A stretch of DNA of 64,000 nt from Xanthomarina spongicola (lineage in GTDB: Bacteria > Bacteroidota > Bacteroidia > Flavobacteriales > Flavobacteriaceae), in the NCBI RefSeq assembly GCF_003148645.1, contig NZ_QGGP01000001.1:682001-746000 (forward strand). The letters are read 5' to 3'. This document shows, piece by piece, positions 27,721 through 36,383 of this stretch. Both the position numbers and the translations under genes were made by a program. Under the pieces are notes generated by a model that had not been told where the DNA came from, searched no databases, and saw only the letters and a list, made by a program, of their open reading frames with translations. Position 1 is the stretch's first letter, and each line of letters begins with the position of its first letter.

Positions 27721-29049
27721 ATGAATATTACAAGAGAAAACATCGATGCATTAAATGCTGTAGTAAAAGTAGATATCGCTAAAGAAGATTATAGCGAAAA
27801 AGTTGAAAAAATCTTAACAGATTATAGAAAAACTGCAAACATACCAGGTTTTAGAAAAGGTCATGTCCCAATGGGAATGGTTAAAAAACAATATGGAAAA
27901 GCTGTGTTAGTTGATGAGGTAAACAAATTATTACAAGAAGCTTTAAATAAATATTTAACAGAAGAAAAGTTAGATGTTCTTGGTCATCCACTACCTAAAC
28001 CTCAAGATGATTTAGATTGGGATTCAGATAAATTATCTTTTGAATTCGAATTAGGTTTGTCTCCAGAATTTAACGTTGAGTTAAAGAGCAAGAAGGCAAT
28101 AACTAGTTATACTATTGTTGCAGGAGATAAAATGATCGACGATCAAATAATAAACATCCAAAAGCAATATGGAAAGTTATTATCTCAAAAAGAAGTAACT
28201 AAAGACAGTGAGGTTACTGGTGTTTATAAAAATGAAGAGAAAGAAATTGAAAATACAGTAACTTTAACTTTAGATAAGTTTAAAGGAAAAGCAACTGAAA
28301 AGAAATTTGTTGGAGCTAAAGTTGGAGATGTTATTACTTTAAAGACTAAAGGTCTTTATTCTGATGAGCATGAGTTAATGCACGCTTTAAAATTAACTCA
28401 CGATGAAATTCATGGTTTAGATATTGAAGTTACATTTACAATCACAGAAATTAATGAGCGTGAATTAGCAGAACTAGACCAAGAGTTATTCGATAAATTA
28501 TTTGGAAAAGATACTGTTAAAACGGTTGCTGAATTAAAAGAAAAAATAGCAGAAGATGCTGAAAAGCAATTCAAGCAACAAGCAGATCAGAAATTATTAA
28601 ATGATGTTACAGAATATTTAGTTGAAAATACTAAATTCGATTTACCAGGAGAATTCCTTACAAAATGGATGCAAAATTCTGGTGAAAATCAATTAAGTGA
28701 AGAAGAAGCTAAAGACGAATACGAAAAATCTGAAAAAAGCTTACGTTATCAGTTAATTGAAGGAAAGTTAATTACAGATAATAACATTCAGGTAACTATG
28801 GATGATATTAAAGATCATGCCAAGCAAATGATTAAAGCGCAAATGGCTCAGTTTGGTCAAATGAATCCTTCAGATAAAGAATTGGAAGATATTGCAGCAC
28901 GTGTATTATCTAACCAAGATGAAGCTAGAAGAATTTCAGAACAAATTATCAGTCAGAAATTATTAGAGCTTTATAAAGAAAAAGCAAACCTTAAAACAAA
29001 AGAACTTACTTACGAAGACTTTATTAAAGAAGTTTACGGAGATAAATAA
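27721..29049 (+). CDS. tig: Trigger factor
   Basis: About 442 residues from ATG 27721; the frame stays open 16 codons upstream through the promoter hairpin and is not likely translated there. The ribosome-binding motif appears as PGFRKGHVPMGMVKKQYG (about 43-60). A degenerate FKBP-like PPIase domain lies in the middle, and the C-terminal arm is helical. It is a ribosome-associated chaperone. It is followed by clpP and clpX, as in many bacteria, but a terminator separates them. Confidence 0.95.
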   Translation: MNITRENIDALNAVVKVDIAKEDYSEKVEKILTDYRKTANIPGFRKGHVPMGMVKKQYGKAVLVDEVNKLLQEALNKYLTEEKLDVLGHPLPKPQDDLDWDSDKLSFEFELGLSPEFNVELKSKKAITSYTIVAGDKMIDDQIINIQKQYGKLLSQKEVTKDSEVTGVYKNEEKEIENTVTLTLDKFKGKATEKKFVGAKVGDVITLKTKGLYSDEHELMHALKLTHDEIHGLDIEVTFTITEINERELAELDQELFDKLFGKDTVKTVAELKEKIAEDAEKQFKQQADQKLLNDVTEYLVENTKFDLPGEFLTKWMQNSGENQLSEEEAKDEYEKSEKSLRYQLIEGKLITDNNIQVTMDDIKDHAKQMIKAQMAQFGQMNPSDKELEDIAARVLSNQDEARRISEQIISQKLLELYKEKANLKTKELTYEDFIKEVYGDK

Positions 29050-29084
29050 GTTAACAAAGTTTTAAAGAATAAATCCTTATATTT

Positions 29085-29112
29085 AGGCGTTAAAATTGTA
29101 TTTTTAACGCCT
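29085..29112 (+). terminator. Terminator after tig
   Basis: AGGCGTTAAAA and TTTTAACGCCT form an 11-bp stem around a six-base loop and run into TTTT. It begins 35 bases past the tig stop. Confidence 0.82.
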
Positions 29113-29145
29113 TTTTAATTCAATTTAATTATACAAAAGCAATTT

Positions 29146-29820
29146 ATGGATTACGGAAAAGAATTTGAAAAATTCGCAATAAAAGATCAAGGAATAAGCA
29201 GTACCTACTATAATAAAATTTTAAGCAGTATGTACCCAACTAACTTGACGCCAAATATTATTGAAGAGCGCCAAATGAATATAGCTATCTTCGATGTGTT
29301 TTCACGTTTAATGATGGATCGTATTATTTTCTTAGGAACAGGAATAAACGATCAAGTGGCTAATATTATTCAAGCACAATTATTGTTTTTAGAAAGCACA
29401 GACTCATCTAAAGATATTCAAATATATATTAACTCTCCTGGAGGATCTGTTTATGCAGGTTTAGGAATTTACGATACTATGCAATTCATCAAGCCAGATG
29501 TTGCTACTATTTGTACAGGTATGGCAGCTTCTATGGGAGCCGTTTTATTATGTGCTGGAGAAAAAGGAAAACGTAGTGGTTTAACACATTCTCGTGTTAT
29601 GATTCACCAACCATTAGGAGGAGCACAAGGACAAGCAAGTGATATAGAAATTACTGCAAGAGAAATTTTAATATTAAAAGAAGAGCTTTATAAAATCATT
29701 AGTAAGCATTCTGGTCAAGATTACGACAAAGTATATGCAGATAGTGATAGAGATTATTGGATGAAAGCCGATAAAGCAAAAGAATATGGAATGATTGATG
29801 AAATTTTAGTTCGTAGCTAA
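29146..29820 (+). CDS. clpP: ATP-dependent Clp protease proteolytic subunit
   Basis: A 224-residue serine peptidase. The catalytic Ser129 is in GMAASMGA, His154 in MIHQPLGG, and an Asp follows in the [11 protein letters not shown] region. [18 protein letters not shown] is the substrate-strand motif. It forms the barrel that degrades proteins unfolded by ClpX, encoded 94 bases downstream. Confidence 0.96.
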   Translation: MDYGKEFEKFAIKDQGISSTYYNKILSSMYPTNLTPNIIEERQMNIAIFDVFSRLMMDRIIFLGTGINDQVANIIQAQLLFLESTDSSKDIQIYINSPGGSVYAGLGIYDTMQFIKPDVATICTGMAASMGAVLLCAGEKGKRSGLTHSRVMIHQPLGGAQGQASDIEITAREILILKEELYKIISKHSGQDYDKVYADSDRDYWMKADKAKEYGMIDEILVRS

Positions 29821-29913
29821 AAATTCTCTTTTTTTTAAATATTTATATTATAGAATGGAGTAATAGTTTTAAGTAAAAGTGAAAACTTTAACTTTTAACC
29901 TTAAACTTAAGTA

Positions 29914-31146
29914 ATGGCAAAAGAAGATTTAGAATGTTCGTTTTGTGGTAGGAAAAAGCCAGAAACAAATTTATTAATTGCAGGATTAGATGCGCACATT
30001 TGCGATAAATGTATTGAGCAAGCTCATGGCATTGTTTTAGAGGAATCTAAACAAAGTGATAAAACAGATTTATCTGCCGAGCTCATGTTGAGAAAACCAC
30101 AGCAAATAAAAAAGTTTCTAGACGAATACATTATAGGTCAGGATATGACAAAAAAAGTGATGTCTGTGGCTGTGTACAATCACTACAAAAGACTTCTGCA
30201 ACCACCAAGTGATGACGATATTGAAATTCAGAAATCAAACATCATCATGGTTGGACAAACTGGAACAGGAAAAACACTTATGGCTAAAACCATTGCAAGG
30301 ATGCTTAATGTGCCTTTAGCTATTGTGGATGCAACTGTTTTAACAGAAGCAGGTTATGTTGGCGAAGATGTAGAAAGTATCTTAACGCGTTTGTTGCAAG
30401 CAGCAGATTACAATTTAGATAAAGCTGAAAAAGGCATCGTTTTTATTGATGAAATAGATAAGATTGCTCGTAAAAGCGATAATCCTTCTATAACAAGAGA
30501 TGTTTCTGGTGAAGGTGTTCAACAAGCTTTATTAAAATTATTAGAAGGAACAGTTGTAAACGTACCACCAAAAGGAGGTCGTAAACATCCAGACCAGAAA
30601 TTTATTGAAGTCAATACCGAAAACATTCTATTTATTGCAGGAGGTGCTTTCGATGGAATTGATAAAGTAATTTCTAAACGTTTAAACATGCAGGCTGTTG
30701 GTTATAGCGCTTCCATGTCTGAAGAACGTGTAGACCAAAGTAATTTATTGCAATATATTATTCCAAAAGATTTAAAGGATTTTGGTTTAATTCCAGAAAT
30801 TATAGGTCGTTTGCCTGTGCTAACTTATATGGATCCATTGGATGCCAAAACCTTAAGAGCCATTTTAACGGAACCTAAAAATGCCATTATCAAGCAATAC
30901 AAAAAATTGTTTGCTATGGACGAAATAGACTTTAGTATTACAGATGGCGCTTTAGATTTTATAGTTGAAAAAGCCATAGAATACAAGCTAGGAGCACGTG
31001 GATTGCGTTCCCTTTGTGAAGAAATTTTAACAGATGCTATGTTCGAGTTGCCTAGTACAGAAGAAAAAGAGATTAAAGTAACTAAGGCTTATGCAGAAGA
31101 GAAGTTATCTAAAACAACTATTAAGAAACTGAAAGCTGTTTCTTAA
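29914..31146 (+). CDS. clpX: ATP-dependent Clp protease ATP-binding subunit ClpX
   Basis: A 410-residue AAA+ unfoldase. The N-terminal zinc-binding domain has C8, C11, C30 and C33. The Walker A is GQTGTGKT, the Walker [12 protein letters not shown], and the pore loop GYVGEDVE; the ClpP-contacting loop region carries [11 protein letters not shown]. It feeds substrates to ClpP. A clear terminator follows. Confidence 0.96.
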   Translation: MAKEDLECSFCGRKKPETNLLIAGLDAHICDKCIEQAHGIVLEESKQSDKTDLSAELMLRKPQQIKKFLDEYIIGQDMTKKVMSVAVYNHYKRLLQPPSDDDIEIQKSNIIMVGQTGTGKTLMAKTIARMLNVPLAIVDATVLTEAGYVGEDVESILTRLLQAADYNLDKAEKGIVFIDEIDKIARKSDNPSITRDVSGEGVQQALLKLLEGTVVNVPPKGGRKHPDQKFIEVNTENILFIAGGAFDGIDKVISKRLNMQAVGYSASMSEERVDQSNLLQYIIPKDLKDFGLIPEIIGRLPVLTYMDPLDAKTLRAILTEPKNAIIKQYKKLFAMDEIDFSITDGALDFIVEKAIEYKLGARGLRSLCEEILTDAMFELPSTEEKEIKVTKAYAEEKLSKTTIKKLKAVS

Positions 31147-31167
31147 AATTATATAAGTTTCTATTTG

Positions 31168-31198
31168 AAAAAGACTGCCTGAAAAAGGTGGTCTTTTT
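31168..31198 (+). terminator. Terminator after clpX
   Basis: AAAAAGACTGCC and GGTGGTCTTTTT pair over 12 positions with two G-U pairs, loop TGAAAAA, then further T. It marks the right border of the conserved tig-clpP-clpX block. Confidence 0.82.
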
Positions 31199-31257
31199 TG
31201 TTTTATGGAACTTATTTTTAGTTTAACATTTGAATTTTCACGGTATACTTTAAAAAG

Positions 31258-31272
31258 TACGGAAAAACCGTA
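31258..31272. repeat. Inverted repeat upstream of the toxin-like lipoprotein
   Basis: TACGG and CCGTA flank AAAAA. It lies about 107 bases before the lipoprotein start and 37 bases before a second short palindrome at 31310-31321. The two may form a regulatory pair; no consensus promoter is obvious between them and the gene. Confidence 0.45.
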
Positions 31273-31309
31273 ATGCAAAATGGTATTTCATCGAAAAGTG
31301 ATAAAATAG

Positions 31310-31321
31310 CGTAGAACTACG
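31310..31321. repeat. Second palindrome upstream of the toxin-like lipoprotein
   Basis: CGTAG and CTACG flank AA, 57 bases before the lipoprotein start. Short but perfect, in an otherwise AT-only background. Confidence 0.4.
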
Positions 31322-31378
31322 TATATAATTCTAAAAATATTTTTTTTAGGTTTATGCATTATTAATAATAAATTATAT

Positions 31379-31498
31379 ATGAAAACCCCAAATTTGAAAG
31401 GTCAAAAAACCGAAACATTACCTAAATTAAGATTAATAACAGGATGCTTGTTGTTATTAGTTTTGACAATTTTTAATTGTAAACAAGACGATATTTAA
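31379..31498 (+). pseudogene. Signal-peptide fragment of the large lipoprotein, cut by an in-frame TAA
   Basis: ATG 31379 opens a 39-codon reading frame with a basic start, a hydrophobic run (LLLLVLTIF) and the lipobox cysteine in FNCKQDDI, then TAA at 31496-31498. The codons after the TAA continue in the same frame, without any other stop, into the 493-residue frame that ends at 33100. The joined frame would be a lipoprotein of about 573 residues. A single change (for example GAA to TAA) would explain it. It may be a true nonsense mutation or a sequencing error. Confidence 0.75.
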
Positions 31499-31618
31499 GA
31501 CGTTGACTTTAATTCATTACAAAACCAAAAAGAAAGTATTAATCATTTTACCATTGAAGATTTACCAGATATAGAACAAGCTTTAAATGATATTGGCTCT
31601 AATAGAAATGAAAGGTTT

Positions 31619-33100
31619 ATGACAACCACTTACGGTGATTTAGATTTGTCAGACATTCTCCAATTTGTAAATATAGATGGTAAAGAAACATATTCATTTA
31701 GGATTTTAAATTCCAGTAACACCCAATCTCAAATCGATTTTGAGAATCTTCACTTAATAAAACTACCAGAAGACAATGGTTATTTGGCATACATTATTCA
31801 ATGGCAACCAAATCCAGATTGGTATGTTACAAACAGTTATATGTTTAATTTAGAAAATTTCACTGGAAATATGTTGCGTTACGATTTAGATTACAACCTA
31901 TTGGATTCTAAAGAATTTGAAAGTGGGATAGTTATCAATACCCAAGATGATTCTAATCGAGATATGGACGATGGTTGCGACATACTTCAATATGAAGTTT
32001 GTGTAAGTTCAGGAGATTGCACTTGCAATGATGAATGTTATAATGTTATTGAAATATCGTGTACTGGTGGAGGTGGAGGAGGTGATGGAGAATTTCCAGA
32101 CCCAAACCCAAATGAAAATGAAGAAGGAAGTACGGGAACACATATACCAGGTGGTAGTACACCAGGAGGTTCTACAGGTTCTGGAACTTTTGTGCCAGGT
32201 GGGAATGGAGGAGTTGTTGTAGTTCCACCTAACCCATCAGAGGTATTAACATTTTATGGAATGACTTTAACATTTCAAGAGACTAAATGGGTTAATAATG
32301 AAGATAATAGTGATGATGTTGATGAGATTATGGATTTTTTATTAGAACATTGTCAATCTGTTGTTGTGACAGATTACACTTGTGAGGAAGCTGTTACTCT
32401 TTGGGGGAATGTTATTAGTTTATTGGTTCAAGATGATGCTTTAAGTTTTGAAGAAGCATATTTTGAGATTAACCCTAATGAATGGTTAATTGAATACGAA
32501 TTTAATTCGGGAGAGATTATTAATATTACGGAATATATGAATTGTTTTTCTGGCGCTTCAACTTCTTCTTCTTTTGATTTAACAATATATGTAGATCAAC
32601 CAATGCCTAATAGTGATGATACATGGGTAAATGATGGAACAATTTTTAATCCTGATATTAATGTAGGTCATACTTTTATTTCAATTAGAATGAATGATAT
32701 GGGAAACATAGTTAACCAAACTTTTGGGTTTTATCCATCAGATTCTGTAAGTCCTACTAGCCCAGAGATTAATGGCGTTTGGGTTGATGATGGAGGACAT
32801 GGTTATGATGTTAGTGCTACAATGATACTTAATTATTCTGAATTTAATACTTTAAAAAATCAAATATTAAGTCTAGGCACTCCAACATATAATTTAAATA
32901 CATTTAATTGTACTGATGCAGCACTTCAAATCTGTAACTCTTCAAATATGAATTTAAATGATACTGCTGGTTCTTGGATTGGAGGAGGAGGTAGTAACCC
33001 TGGAAATTTAGGTCAAGACATTAGGACAATAGATAGTTCTTCAATAACTGTGAATACTAATGGAGGAAATGCTAATTCAAGTGAAGGTGCCTGTCCATAA
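31619..33100 (+). CDS. Large secreted-type protein with cysteine-hydrolase-like C-terminus (5' end broken)
   Basis: The open part is 493 residues from ATG 31619, but the natural N-terminus lies upstream of the TAA at 31496-31498, since the frame is continuous. The visible order is: a beta-rich N-terminal region (about 1-125); a cysteine-rich segment (about 120-150, six or more Cys); a Gly/Pro/Ser-rich linker (about 152-208); a middle domain (about 210-310); and a C-terminal domain (about 325-470) with VGHTFISIRM, QTFGFYPSD and FNCTDAALQIC. The His and Cys spacing recalls papain-like or NlpC/P60-like cysteine hydrolases used as polymorphic toxins. Without the upstream signal, a product from 31619 would stay in the cytoplasm. 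No named family is recognised. Confidence 0.6.
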   Translation: MTTTYGDLDLSDILQFVNIDGKETYSFRILNSSNTQSQIDFENLHLIKLPEDNGYLAYIIQWQPNPDWYVTNSYMFNLENFTGNMLRYDLDYNLLDSKEFESGIVINTQDDSNRDMDDGCDILQYEVCVSSGDCTCNDECYNVIEISCTGGGGGGDGEFPDPNPNENEEGSTGTHIPGGSTPGGSTGSGTFVPGGNGGVVVVPPNPSEVLTFYGMTLTFQETKWVNNEDNSDDVDEIMDFLLEHCQSVVVTDYTCEEAVTLWGNVISLLVQDDALSFEEAYFEINPNEWLIEYEFNSGEIINITEYMNCFSGASTSSSFDLTIYVDQPMPNSDDTWVNDGTIFNPDINVGHTFISIRMNDMGNIVNQTFGFYPSDSVSPTSPEINGVWVDDGGHGYDVSATMILNYSEFNTLKNQILSLGTPTYNLNTFNCTDAALQICNSSNMNLNDTAGSWIGGGGSNPGNLGQDIRTIDSSSITVNTNGGNANSSEGACP

Positions 33101-33110
33101 ACAACTAATT

Positions 33111-33533
33111 ATGTATAAAGAAAAAATCTATTTACTGTTATTTTGTTTTTTTAGCTTTATTGCATGTAAACAACCTGAACTATTAATATCTGATAAAGGT
33201 GCTGGAAATATTATGATTAATGAATCTTTAAAAAGCACCTATGATGATAATATAATTGACATTAAAACGGATGCCAATAAGTTAGTTGTCTCTATTATAT
33301 TATCATCGTCTAAGTTTAAAACGAAAGAAGGATTAGGTGTTGGTTCTGAAATGACAACGATAAAAGAAGTTTATCAAGAAAATGTAGTTGAGAATGATAT
33401 TAATATGTCAAAAGGCTCAATGAATATTGGAGACATTGGAGATGTTCTAATTGTTGAAAACATTTCTTTTATTGACAATAATAATGATGGAATTGTTGAC
33501 TTAGTTTGGGTTGTTAAGAAAGAAGATTTTTAG
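33111..33533 (+). CDS. Small lipoprotein, candidate immunity protein
   Basis: About 140 residues from ATG 33111, which gives MYKEKIYLLLFCFFSFIAC, a clean lipoprotein signal with lipobox FIAC. The frame stays open 17 codons upstream, inside the preceding gene. The mature part is beta-rich and acidic, with a calcium-loop-like DNNNDGIVD near the C-terminus. It starts 10 bases after the toxin-like gene, and its stop is one base before the next start. Family unknown; the immunity idea rests on location and small secreted form. Confidence 0.7.
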   Translation: MYKEKIYLLLFCFFSFIACKQPELLISDKGAGNIMINESLKSTYDDNIIDIKTDANKLVVSIILSSSKFKTKEGLGVGSEMTTIKEVYQENVVENDINMSKGSMNIGDIGDVLIVENISFIDNNNDGIVDLVWVVKKEDF

Positions 33534-33534
33534 T

Positions 33535-34110
33535 ATGAAAAATGTATTTTTAATTTTTTTAGTTTCTAGCTTATTTAGTGTTCAGGCTCAAGAATTACAA
33601 ATTCATGAAATAAAATTGACAGATACTATTTTAAAGAACACTATTTCTGATTATATTAAAGAAACTAAACAAAACTTTCCTGAGTTTAATAGTGTAGGTT
33701 ATATTAAAGTTTCTATTAAATCAGTTAATAAGCCGTATTTAGGAAAAAACCTTAAAAGAGTTTATAAAATTGAAGATGCTGGAATTGAGGTGTTAGATAA
33801 GAGCGAAGATTGGTGGTATCCAAATTACTACACTCACATAGACACTAAATTGGTTATTATTTATAATAAAACTATTAATGATGTATTTGATATTAAGTAT
33901 TCAAAGAAAAGTAAACGAAAATTTAGAAGGATTTTAGAGGACTATTTGCCTCCAAAAAAGAAATTTAAATTTAGAGACTTTGAAGGTAATGGTAAAACTA
34001 TTACAGAAATATTTAGGCATCCAACTTACCTTGGTTCGGAATCTTATGGAATAATTTTAGAAGTTTATTGGAAAACTCACGAGATTAGAAAGGCGACTCA
34101 TTATGATTAG
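33535..34110 (+). CDS. Secreted protein, paralogue A of a duplicated pair
   Basis: About 191 residues from ATG 33535, one base after the preceding stop. The signal peptide ends FSVQAQ. The mature protein begins ELQIHEIKLTDTILKNTISDYIKET and carries YPNYYTH and a KLVIIYN strand. These features recur in the gene at 34616-35185, so the two are paralogues; identity is highest over the first 50 residues and around YPNYYT, and the C-terminal halves differ. No known family is recognised. Confidence 0.7.
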   Translation: MKNVFLIFLVSSLFSVQAQELQIHEIKLTDTILKNTISDYIKETKQNFPEFNSVGYIKVSIKSVNKPYLGKNLKRVYKIEDAGIEVLDKSEDWWYPNYYTHIDTKLVIIYNKTINDVFDIKYSKKSKRKFRRILEDYLPPKKKFKFRDFEGNGKTITEIFRHPTYLGSESYGIILEVYWKTHEIRKATHYD

Positions 34111-34140
34111 TTTTTTTTATTTTAAAGATAAATCTATCAC

Positions 34141-34575
34141 ATGAAAAAGACAATAACAATTTTGCTTCTAATGCTTTTCTGCTTGAGTTGTAAAGCACAA
34201 AAAGTAGTTGTAAAAGATATTTCAAATAATGTGGACATGAATTATCTTTTTGCAAGACTTGATTCAAAAGATATTTTTAATCAAGAACTTTGGAATGGTG
34301 GTCAATATGTAAAAGTGTTTAAAATTTCAGATTCTAAAGCGACACCTGAAAAATATTTTGAAGGAACTGACGAAGTTTTAACAAGTTTAATAATATCAAC
34401 AGTTCCTGATGGCGACTATTATACAAATAGTAAATTGTATAAAATTGAAGGGTTATGCAACCCAACTATATTAGAGATTAAAGAAGAAGAGCAATTCAGA
34501 TTTTCAATAAAAATAGAATATGGTGCCTTTAATGAAAGAGAAGTTGAAGTCTTTGAATTAGTTGGAGTTCAGTAA
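34141..34575 (+). CDS. Small lipoprotein of unknown function
   Basis: A 144-residue protein. MKKTITILLLMLFCLSCKAQ is a signal peptide that may be cut at the cysteine of LSC (lipoprotein) or after AQ. The mature part (VVVKDISNNVDMNYLFARLD and onward) is beta-rich with no recognised motif. It lies between the two paralogues of the duplicated pair, 30 bases after the first and 40 before the second, so it belongs to the same gene string. Confidence 0.65.
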   Translation: MKKTITILLLMLFCLSCKAQKVVVKDISNNVDMNYLFARLDSKDIFNQELWNGGQYVKVFKISDSKATPEKYFEGTDEVLTSLIISTVPDGDYYTNSKLYKIEGLCNPTILEIKEEEQFRFSIKIEYGAFNEREVEVFELVGVQ

Positions 34576-34615
34576 TTTAATGTAAAACAAAAGAAGTCAA
34601 GTAATTAAATTTTTT

Positions 34616-35185
34616 ATGAATCATAAATTATCAGTTTTAATCTTTTTTGTTTCTAGTTTATTTAGTGTTCAAGCTCAAGAATTAGAGATTCATGAAATTA
34701 AATTAAAAGATACTATTTTAAAAAGTACAATTTCAGACTACATAAAAGAAACAAAAACTTTCGATTCTGAATTTAATCATATAGGATATATAATTGTAGT
34801 TATTAAAGGATTAAATAATTATAATAAAGAAAAAGACATATTCAGAATTTATAATATTTATGATTCTTCATATCCTTTAGAGAAAAATGATCAAGATATT
34901 ATGTATCCTAATTATTACACCTATGTCGATGACAAATTAGTTTTAATTTATAATGATCTTAATAAAGAAGTATTTGATTATACTTTTTCTTGTAAGAGTA
35001 AAAAGAAAATGAGGACATTAATGGAACCTTTTTTAAGCCCTAAAATTAAATCTAAAGATTTACCTAAAAATAAATTAGAAAGAGATTTTATAAAAGATTT
35101 TAGAGAGCAATATGTGAGATTTAGGCATACTGAATTAATTATTATAAAAGATAAAGAACCGATTGTTATTAAAAATGTTCATTAA
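34616..35185 (+). CDS. Secreted protein, paralogue B of a duplicated pair
   Basis: A 189-residue protein with signal peptide ending FSVQAQ and mature start ELEIHEIKLKDTILKSTISD, nearly the same as the gene at 33535-34110. It also shares YPNYYTYVDDKLVLIYN. The C-terminal third (after about residue 135) is charged and does not match paralogue A. A duplicated secreted gene behind a toxin-like protein is typical of immunity genes that diverge to follow toxin variants; that is inference. Confidence 0.7.
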   Translation: MNHKLSVLIFFVSSLFSVQAQELEIHEIKLKDTILKSTISDYIKETKTFDSEFNHIGYIIVVIKGLNNYNKEKDIFRIYNIYDSSYPLEKNDQDIMYPNYYTYVDDKLVLIYNDLNKEVFDYTFSCKSKKKMRTLMEPFLSPKIKSKDLPKNKLERDFIKDFREQYVRFRHTELIIIKDKEPIVIKNVH

Positions 35186-35220
35186 ATAAAAAAAATAAGA
35201 CCATTCCAAGAGAGTAATTT

Positions 35221-35901
35221 TTATGCTTTTCTCTTGAAATAACAATACAGCTCTATATTCATAAAAATCAACAACAAGCCATAAATTGAATCTTCAATAG
35301 GAATATTAAACAACCGTATTCCTAAATTCTCAGCATCATTATACCAAACAATAGGTTCCACTAAGAAACTACCTGTTAAAACACCATTGCTTAGAAAGAA
35401 GAATGGCAACACAAACAGATAACTTAAATAATGCAAAGATAGGTCTGTCTTCTTATAGATTAAATACATCAAATAATAACAGGTTCCAAAAAAGGTTACA
35501 GACGTGTATAATTTGTTATAATTAAAAACTGCAACAACAAAAAGAATGGCTATAAGTATATAAGATATAATAGCTTGTGACTTCTGTAGAAAATTAGTCT
35601 TAAAAAAATATTGAAAAGCAAAATAGCTAAACACACAAGCATAAGGAATACAGATAAAAAACAAGATCTCTTCAAGTGGTAAATTGCCAATATGGATGCC
35701 AGTTAAATAGGTTTCGTTAAAACCCCAAACACCTATTTTAGTAAATAATGAATCCCAAATAACAAATAATAAAGTTACTAAAATGTTGGCCTTAAAAAAC
35801 GATTTCCACTCTTTGTAAAAGGTATGTTTCGGATAAAAACTTGCTATAAACGGAATGAAAATACAAGCTAGATTAACCAATAAATACGTGTAGGCTTCCA
35901 T
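35221..35901 (-). CDS. Lycopene cyclase (fused CrtYc-CrtYd type)
   Basis: A 226-residue membrane protein with about seven helices and two tandem lycopene-cyclase domains. The first carries NLPLEEILFF near residue 77, the second FNIPIEDSIYG near 203; the PxE(E/D) motif marks each half. It turns lycopene into beta-carotene. In actinobacteria the halves are separate CrtYc and CrtYd proteins; here they are one chain, as in other Bacteroidota. It is the last gene of the leftward carotenoid set, three bases after crtZ. Confidence 0.9.
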   Translation of the reverse strand: MEAYTYLLVNLACIFIPFIASFYPKHTFYKEWKSFFKANILVTLLFVIWDSLFTKIGVWGFNETYLTGIHIGNLPLEEILFFICIPYACVFSYFAFQYFFKTNFLQKSQAIISYILIAILFVVAVFNYNKLYTSVTFFGTCYYLMYLIYKKTDLSLHYLSYLFVLPFFFLSNGVLTGSFLVEPIVWYNDAENLGIRLFNIPIEDSIYGLLLIFMNIELYCYFKRKA

Positions 35902-35904
35902 GGA

Positions 35905-36360
35905 TTATTTATATTGATTATGATATTTTTTAGGCACAAACAGCATCCCAAAACATTCGCCTTCTTCTTTGTTAAGGTGTTTATGATGTACTTTATGTGC
36001 TTTTCGTAAACCTAAAAGAAATTTGTTTTTGGTGTTCTTAAACCATTTAAAACGTTGATGGATCAACACATCATGGATTAAAAAATAAGTGAGTCCGTAA
36101 AAAAAAATACCCAAGCCAATAAAAAACATAAAGTTTAATTCTGGAACAGCTCCAAAATAGAATAGCAAGATACTTGGGATGGCAAAAATGATAAAAAAAG
36201 TATCGTTTTTTTCAAATACATGTGGATATTTTGGTTGATGATGATCTTCGTGTAAAAACCATAAAAATCCATGCATCACATATTTATGTGTCAACCATGT
36301 TACTAGTTCCATTATGGAAAAAGTGCCAAGTGCAATTAAAATGTATAATAGAATGATCAT
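35905..36360 (-). CDS. crtZ: Beta-carotene hydroxylase
   Basis: A 151-residue di-iron membrane hydroxylase of the fatty-acid-hydroxylase superfamily. The histidine clusters are all visible: HKYVMHGFLWFLHEDHH, then HDVLIHQRF, then HKVHHKH. It adds 3-hydroxyl groups to the beta-ionone rings, so with the cyclase the end product is expected to be zeaxanthin. It lies 23 bases after crtB. Confidence 0.93.
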   Translation of the reverse strand: MIILLYILIALGTFSIMELVTWLTHKYVMHGFLWFLHEDHHQPKYPHVFEKNDTFFIIFAIPSILLFYFGAVPELNFMFFIGLGIFFYGLTYFLIHDVLIHQRFKWFKNTKNKFLLGLRKAHKVHHKHLNKEEGECFGMLFVPKKYHNQYK

Positions 36361-36383
36361 AATGAAAGTTACTGATTTATTGA

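Noticed and set aside
32028-32222. Small frame inside the toxin-like gene's linker
   Set aside because: It is the +1 reading of the Gly/Pro repeat region, rich in Met/Glu/Val, and has no independent support.
33060-33110. Earlier start for the small lipoprotein at 33111
   Set aside because: It would put 17 non-signal residues before a perfect lipoprotein signal and overlap the preceding gene.
35207-35236. CAAGAGA/TCTCTTG inverted repeat as terminator between paralogue B and the lycopene cyclase gene
   Set aside because: The right arm lies within the coding end of the lycopene cyclase gene, the loop is 16 bases and there is no clear T-run, so chance is likely.
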